This document shows positions 13,428 through 16,584 of a DNA stretch of 16,584 bases, in pieces. The stretch lies in the NCBI GenBank assembly GCA_030614945.1, contig JAUXAH010000011.1:1-16584 (forward strand), read 5' to 3'. The translations under genes and the position numbers were made by a program. The notes under the pieces are model-generated. The model made no database searches. It worked only from the letters and a program-made list of their open reading frames with translations, and had not been told where the DNA came from. Position 1 is the stretch's first letter. Each line of letters starts with the position of its first letter. The stretch comes from Phycisphaerae bacterium (lineage in GTDB: Bacteria > Planctomycetota > Phycisphaerae > Sedimentisphaerales > SG8-4).

Positions 13428-13778
13428 ATGCCGGCACTAAACTTTCAGGAGCGATTCGCGGAGCTAGTCGAGAGTACAAAGAAGCGGCAGACGATCCGGC
13501 GAGTCTGGAAGAGGCCCATCAAACCGGGGGATACGCTGTATCTCTACACGGGCATGCGGACGAAACGGTGTAGGCTGCTATGCAGTGCATTGTGCGAGCG
13601 AGTAACACACATCCGTATCGAAATATTTGGAGTCAGATGGAAGGGCAAGGATTGGGTTGATGGAACGCTTTTAGAGGTGTTCGCACGGCGAGACGGCTTC
13701 GACTCATGGCTAGAAATGCGGGATTGGTTCGACAAACGATACGGCCTGCCTTTTGAGGGTGTGCTGATTCAGTGGTGA
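13428..13778 (+). CDS. ASCH/PUA-like domain protein
   Basis: 116 residues from ATG 13428, with GAGG five bases upstream; the frame extends to 13329 but that is the terminator region. The pattern LNFQERFAELVESTKKRQTIRR, then KPGDTLYLYTGMRTKRCRLL, then GFDSWLEMRDWFDKRYGLPFEGVLIQW matches the small ASCH-type proteins found in many phages. These have a PUA-like beta barrel thought to bind RNA or modified nucleotides, and some ASCH proteins have nuclease or deaminase-linked roles. The conserved Lys/Arg-Gln-Thr-Ile-Arg segment near residues 18-23 is typical. The precise function is unknown. Its place after the RNA region would fit an RNA-binding role, but that is only inference. Confidence 0.7.
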   Translation: MPALNFQERFAELVESTKKRQTIRRVWKRPIKPGDTLYLYTGMRTKRCRLLCSALCERVTHIRIEIFGVRWKGKDWVDGTLLEVFARRDGFDSWLEMRDWFDKRYGLPFEGVLIQW

Positions 13779-13800
13779 TGACGAACAGGAGGAAAATCAA

Positions 13801-13908
13801 ATGAAATCTAAAACAGACGCTTATCGAAAAGAACTGGCCATTAGAGCGAGGCGCGCGAGAAAAGCAAAGAAGGGGAGGCGGGCGCAAGGAAAGCAAGGAG
13901 GAAAATAG
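13801..13908 (+). CDS. Tiny highly basic protein (35 aa)
   Basis: 35 residues with a very strong ribosome site (AGGAGGAAAATCAA before ATG). More than a third of the residues are Arg or Lys (for example IRARRARKAKKGRRAQGK), so it would bind nucleic acid or a ribosome-like surface non-specifically. The repeated purine-rich DNA makes chance ORFs more likely, but the spacing from the neighbours favours a real gene. Confidence 0.45.
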   Translation: MKSKTDAYRKELAIRARRARKAKKGRRAQGKQGGK

Positions 13909-13910
13909 AA

Positions 13911-14114
13911 ATGCAAAAGGAAGAGTGTAAGAATTGCTTTTATTCTAGTGAAACTTTCGATAAAAAATATAGAGCATGTCATGTGTTTACAGGAACAATT
14001 CATGTGAAAACACACGGTCATTGCCCGGCTTGGAAAGAAAATTTTGACAGAAACAATCTTGAGCCTGGAGTCGGTTTCGCTCTTCTAGGTACGAACGATG
14101 ATATGCCGGGTTGA
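13911..14114 (+). CDS. Small Cys-rich protein, probable zinc binder
   Basis: 67 residues with AAGGAGG upstream of ATG. Four cysteines (C6, C9, C23, C38) and His residues (H24, H31, H35, H37) lie in the first 40 residues: ECKNCFY, RACHVF, HVKTHGHCPAW. The spacing CxxC..C..C fits a single zinc site, as in many short phage proteins that report 'C.NC.y' at the N-terminus. Function unknown. Confidence 0.6.
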   Translation: MQKEECKNCFYSSETFDKKYRACHVFTGTIHVKTHGHCPAWKENFDRNNLEPGVGFALLGTNDDMPG

Positions 14115-14130
14115 AAATAGGAGGAAATTG

Positions 14131-14241
14131 ATGGACGCAACCATCATTCAAAAAATCTTGTGGTTCGGCATACTGATTATTTTAGGCATAGGTGTTTTGG
14201 CGCTTTTTGTCGCCGTGGTTGTCCGACGATCGAACAGATGA
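14131..14241 (+). CDS. Tiny single-TM membrane protein (36 aa)
   Basis: 36 residues with AGGAGG six bases before ATG. Nearly the whole protein is one hydrophobic helix (ILWFGILIILGIGVLALF) followed by VVVRRSNR, a positive-inside tail. It may be a small membrane modulator. Unrecognised. Confidence 0.55.
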   Translation: MDATIIQKILWFGILIILGIGVLALFVAVVVRRSNR

Positions 14242-14254
14242 AACGAGAGAAAAA

Positions 14255-15961
14255 ATGATCGAGCGCAATAAAATAATCTGCTGTAATGTATTGGAGGGAT
14301 TGGGCGGGCTGCCGGGTGACAGCATAGATTGCTGCGTGACGAGTCCTCCTTATTGGGGCCTCCGGGACTATAATGTGAATGGTCAGATCGGTCTCGAGTC
14401 CACTCTCGAAGAATATATCGCTCGGCTTACACAGGTGTTTCATGAGATTAAACGGGTGCTGAAGCCTGATGGTAGTCTTTGGCTTAATATGGGGGATGCT
14501 TATGGTGGTCCAGCAGGAAATAATCGGAGCGGATTCCAAAACCCTAAAGATCAAAGTGGTATGGCTATTCATTCAGGGAAAAAACAGCCAAAGGATATGC
14601 GAGCCAAAGACTTGATTGGCCAACCCTGGCGCCTTGCCCTCGCGCTCCAAGCCGATGGATGGTATCTCCGATCGGATATCGTAGAAAAACAAACTTGGTT
14701 ATGTCCTTGCTGCGGCGAAGAAATGGAAATAGTGCGGCAAAATTGTGACAGGGATATTATTTGGGAAAAACCGAATCCCATGCCGGAGAGCGTAACTGAT
14801 CGCCCGACAAAAGCCCATGAATACCTGTTTTTGATGACGAAGAATCCGAGATATTTTTATGATAGTTTAGCTATTCGAGAGTCTGCTTCGGCGGGGACTG
14901 CAAACGGCGCAGCGCTTGGCGGTTCCGCTTTGACTCCAGAAATGCGCTCCGCATTGAACGCAAATAATGTCACGACGAATTTGCGCGGGAGGTTGGACTT
15001 TCGTAAGCCGGAGATAACCATCAATGGCACGGTGACACGGAAGGCATTGGACTTGAAGATTGTCAAGTGCATTTGCTTTGAGATAATTGTCGAACAAACG
15101 GAACGGCAATATGTGATGAACCTGGAGCCTTGTGCTAATACCGCATCGCTCACAGATATAACCACTGCGCTCCAAGGCGCGGCGACGGGCGGTTTTCCAA
15201 TTAGGGCCACGATAATCAATACGGCCTCCGCGCCAAGTATGGCTATTGGGGCCAATCCGGTGAATACTATTCCATTGATCGGAACAAGCGCGACAACAAA
15301 AAATATGCTTCAAGTTAGGCCTGAAGAACAACTGACTCGCATAACGCCAAAAGGCTTTCCCGCATTGCTCGCATTGCATTTTAATGAAACGAGTGCGCCC
15401 TTTTTTGTTAAGGGAACCTTTATGCCTTCCCATATGCGCCAAGATACCAGAAATATTCAAGAAAATCAAGGCCGCAACAAGCGTACTGTCTGGACGATTG
15501 CGACGCAGCCCATGCCCGACGCACATTTCGCTACATTTCCTGAGAAGCTGGTCGAGCCCTGTATCCTGGCCGGCACAAGCGAGCGGGGATATTGCAGCGA
15601 GTGCGGGAGGCCGTGGGTGAGGATAGTTGAAAAAGCAAAAGTTCCTTATGTAGATACAAGAGTACATGGTAAGCATAAAGGAGTAAATGAAAGCAAAATA
15701 AGAGGTGGGGATTTACAAAAATGGTTAAACGAACATCCCACTCAGACAATAGGCTGGAAAGCTGAATGCAACTGCAATGCCAAAACCGTACCGGGCCTCG
15801 TTCTCGATCCATTCATGGGCTCAGGAACTGTGGCCTTGGTAGCGTACAGACTCGACCGAGACTTCATTGGATTCGAGCTCTCGAAAGAATATTGCGAGAT
15901 GGCTCAAAAACGAATTGCTGCTGAAGTAGATCAAGGTAGACTTTTTGTGGAGGGAAATTGA
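14255..15961 (+). CDS. Beta-class DNA methyltransferase with an in-frame insertion carrying an antisense HNH gene
   Basis: 568 residues from ATG 14255. Motif IV is SPPY (residues 30-33, in CVTSPPYWGLRDY) and motif I is DPFMGSGT (518-525) near the C-terminus, the IV-TRD-I order of beta-class N4-cytosine or N6-adenine methyltransferases. Conserved segments KPNPMPESVTDRPTKAHEY, RNKRTVWTIATQP (from 407) and FATFPEKLVEPCILAG match the family. Residues about 208-405 do not look like methyltransferase; they are the exact complement of an HNH endonuclease gene read on the other strand, yet contain no stop. A Cys cluster (C150, C152, C153, C164) also interrupts the usual SDIIW segment. Activity is uncertain: the catalytic motifs are intact but the recognition region is replaced. 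The end overlaps the ribosome site of the next gene. Confidence 0.85.
   Translation: MIERNKIICCNVLEGLGGLPGDSIDCCVTSPPYWGLRDYNVNGQIGLESTLEEYIARLTQVFHEIKRVLKPDGSLWLNMGDAYGGPAGNNRSGFQNPKDQSGMAIHSGKKQPKDMRAKDLIGQPWRLALALQADGWYLRSDIVEKQTWLCPCCGEEMEIVRQNCDRDIIWEKPNPMPESVTDRPTKAHEYLFLMTKNPRYFYDSLAIRESASAGTANGAALGGSALTPEMRSALNANNVTTNLRGRLDFRKPEITINGTVTRKALDLKIVKCICFEIIVEQTERQYVMNLEPCANTASLTDITTALQGAATGGFPIRATIINTASAPSMAIGANPVNTIPLIGTSATTKNMLQVRPEEQLTRITPKGFPALLALHFNETSAPFFVKGTFMPSHMRQDTRNIQENQGRNKRTVWTIATQPMPDAHFATFPEKLVEPCILAGTSERGYCSECGRPWVRIVEKAKVPYVDTRVHGKHKGVNESKIRGGDLQKWLNEHPTQTIGWKAECNCNAKTVPGLVLDPFMGSGTVALVAYRLDRDFIGFELSKEYCEMAQKRIAAEVDQGRLFVEGN
14867..15433 (-). CDS. HNH homing endonuclease, antisense inside the methyltransferase
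   Basis: 188 residues from ATG 15433, the only confident minus-strand gene. It opens MGRHKGSLNKKG, as do many phage HNH proteins ('MGR.KGS.NK'). A zinc-ribbon pair follows (CEQCG, then CCRAC), then CERCG, the HNH core LQVHHILPF, NLQVQCLPCHRAID, and a C-terminal CVQCG..CAVC ribbon. The His pair and the downstream Asn and His would bind the catalytic metal. Its frame also extends upstream to 15676, but that part is antisense to conserved methyltransferase sequence and I reject it. The ribosome site is weak. The last eight residues and the stop are encoded opposite conserved methyltransferase codons (SLAIRES), so the element uses host sequence for its end. Confidence 0.8.
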   Translation of the reverse strand: MGRHKGSLNKKGRTRFIKMQCEQCGKAFWRYASQLFFRPNLKHIFCCRACSDQWNSIHRIGPNSHTWRGGRIDYRGPNWKTARRRALERSGYICERCGISTRLQVHHILPFRLFDNYLKANALDNLQVQCLPCHRAIDGYLRLTKVQPPAQIRRDIICVQCGAHFWSQSGTAKRCAVCSPRRSRLSNS

Positions 15962-16336
15962 ATGAGCGGATATTACAAACACGAATATGACGAACGAATC
16001 ATCGAGCTCCGCGAGAGCGGATTGACTTGTATTGCCGTAGCCGAGAAGCTAGACATAGCGTACCATACCGTTCAGAATTGTATGCTCCGACTTGGATTAC
16101 AGGGTAAATTCCGGGGCAATCGCCGGGATGATAAGTACATCGTCAAGCGGCCAAGGAAGCCCAACCCAGGGAATCCTTCGCCTTTCAGCATCTTGGTAGA
16201 AGGCAATTACGATTTCATCAATATCCGCTTGTTGCCCACGTCGAAAGAGCAGGCTGAGCGATTGGTTGCCTTACTTGAAAAGCAGGGCGGAGAAGTAATT
16301 TCTGAAAATGGATTGAATTTATCTAAAAATGCTTGA
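15962..16336 (+). CDS. Helix-turn-helix DNA-binding protein
   Basis: 124 residues starting one base after the methyltransferase stop, with GGAGGG inside the upstream gene as ribosome site. Residues about 10-47 (ERIIELRESGLTCIAVAEKL, then AYHTVQNCMLRLGL) form a helix-turn-helix of the resolvase/Hin type. The C-terminal part has a strand-rich segment (NYDFINIRLLPTSKEQAERL) and a helix. It is probably a regulator or a terminase-small-subunit-like DNA binder. I have no direct target evidence, though a promoter follows at once. Confidence 0.6.
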   Translation: MSGYYKHEYDERIIELRESGLTCIAVAEKLDIAYHTVQNCMLRLGLQGKFRGNRRDDKYIVKRPRKPNPGNPSPFSILVEGNYDFINIRLLPTSKEQAERLVALLEKQGGEVISENGLNLSKNA

Positions 16337-16362
16337 CTTAGTGTAAAGAAAGTTGCTAAAAT
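16333..16362 (+). promoter_or_regulatory. Sigma70-type promoter overlapping the end of the HTH gene
   Basis: TTGACT (16333-16338) and TAAAAT (16357-16362), each five of six to consensus, are 18 bases apart. Transcription would begin near 16369. The -35 element overlaps the stop of the HTH gene, which may control it. It drives a leader of about 105 bases before the next gene. Confidence 0.65.
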
Positions 16363-16371
16363 GCAGTATGG

Positions 16372-16460
16372 ATTGGGCAGCCTACCAAACAGATTATTTA
16401 TACCCGCGCGTCGCGATTCTCTACTGCCCAGTCCAGATCCGGCGCGTTGGGTGTTTTTTA
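16372..16460 (+). promoter_or_regulatory. Leader with competing hairpins, attenuator-like
   Basis: ATTGGGCAG (16372-16380) can pair with CTGCCCAGT (16424-16432), enclosing CGCG-CGT-CGCG (16405-16415). The segment CCCAG at 16427-16431 can instead pair with TTGGG (16447-16451), followed by TG and six T (16454-16459). The second fold is a weak terminator; the first would prevent it. This arrangement is that of an attenuator, but stems are short and it may be only a terminator. Confidence 0.45.
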
Positions 16461-16475
16461 TGGGAGAAATAACTT

Positions 16476-16584
16476 ATGAAATTATCTGGAATACCTACAA
16501 ACTACAAATCAAGACGATATCGTTCTAGAATAGAGGCGCGATGGGCAAAAATGTTCGATTTGCTAGATTGGCAATATGAATATG
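16476..16584 (+). CDS. Start of an 'RSRIEARWA' phage protein, cut by the window end
   Basis: 36 residues are visible from ATG 16476, with GGGAG about ten bases upstream. The sequence IPTNYKSRRYRSRIEARWA, then MFDLLDWQYEYE, is a recognisable N-terminus of common phage proteins with a conserved R-S-R-x-E-A-R-W-A segment. Many are listed as hypothetical or nuclease/topoisomerase-primase-like. The rest lies outside the window, so no function can be given. Confidence 0.55.
   Translation, partial: MKLSGIPTNYKSRRYRSRIEARWAKMFDLLDWQYEY

Noticed and set aside
15434..15676. N-terminal extension of the HNH gene on the minus strand
   Set aside because: This stretch is antisense to conserved methyltransferase sequence and reads as unstructured residues; the typical HNH start MGRHKGS lies at 15433.
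16460..16528. 22-codon ORF starting ATGGGAGAAATA
   Set aside because: Its start is part of the ribosome site of the gene at 16476, it is out of frame with that gene and has no site of its own.
1..16584. Stop-codon recoding (TAG as sense) throughout the phage
   Set aside because: The genes shown here remain intact with standard stops; only the junction at 1228 raises the question.
1..16584. CRISPR array or insertion sequence
   Set aside because: No regularly spaced direct repeats and no transposase or terminal inverted repeats were seen.

Overview
The window reads as part of a tailed bacteriophage (or prophage) genome. Genes are short, tightly packed, almost all on the + strand, and often joined by ATGA stop/start overlaps. 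Recognisable phage functions are a LamG-type tail protein, an amidase endolysin with small membrane proteins, a recombination nuclease, a DNA methyltransferase and two homing endonucleases. The endolysin sits beside a pair of membrane-anchored coiled-coil proteins that look like spanins, which points to a Gram-negative host, but the host cannot be named from sequence alone.

Layout. 1-1979: end of the structural module (5'-truncated LamG-domain protein, a beta-rich virion-type protein, a small conserved protein). 2011-2676: an AT-rich LAGLIDADG homing endonuclease behind a three-way-junction RNA fold. 2697-4508: lysis cassette (small TM protein, Amidase_2 endolysin, two holin-like proteins, two coiled-coil proteins overlapping out of frame). 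4585-4613: a strong sigma70-type promoter opening a run of small, mostly uncharacterised genes (4630-6751), several with Cys motifs. 6759-6841: two strong hairpins leading into the recombination module: a possible single-strand annealing protein with an SSB-like DDDIPW motif, then a 1183-residue SbcD-SbcC single-chain fusion. 11445-12607: four small genes. 12608-13427: about 820 bases without a convincing protein gene, full of hairpins, with one good tRNA-Tyr and two tRNA-like elements, closing in an intrinsic terminator. 13428-14241: ASCH-like protein and three small proteins. 14255-15961: beta-class DNA methyltransferase whose target-recognition region is occupied by an HNH endonuclease gene on the opposite strand. 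15962-16584: an HTH protein, a promoter with an attenuator-like leader, and the start of a further gene.

How it fits together. The lysis cassette follows the structural genes in late order. The promoter at 4585 probably starts a second transcription unit for host takeover and DNA metabolism. There the annealing-protein candidate and the SbcDC fusion would act together on DNA ends, and the methyltransferase would modify phage DNA. Selfish endonucleases have entered twice. The two most unusual items are the HNH gene lying codon-for-codon antisense to an uninterrupted methyltransferase reading frame, and the ornate non-coding region around the tRNA-Tyr.
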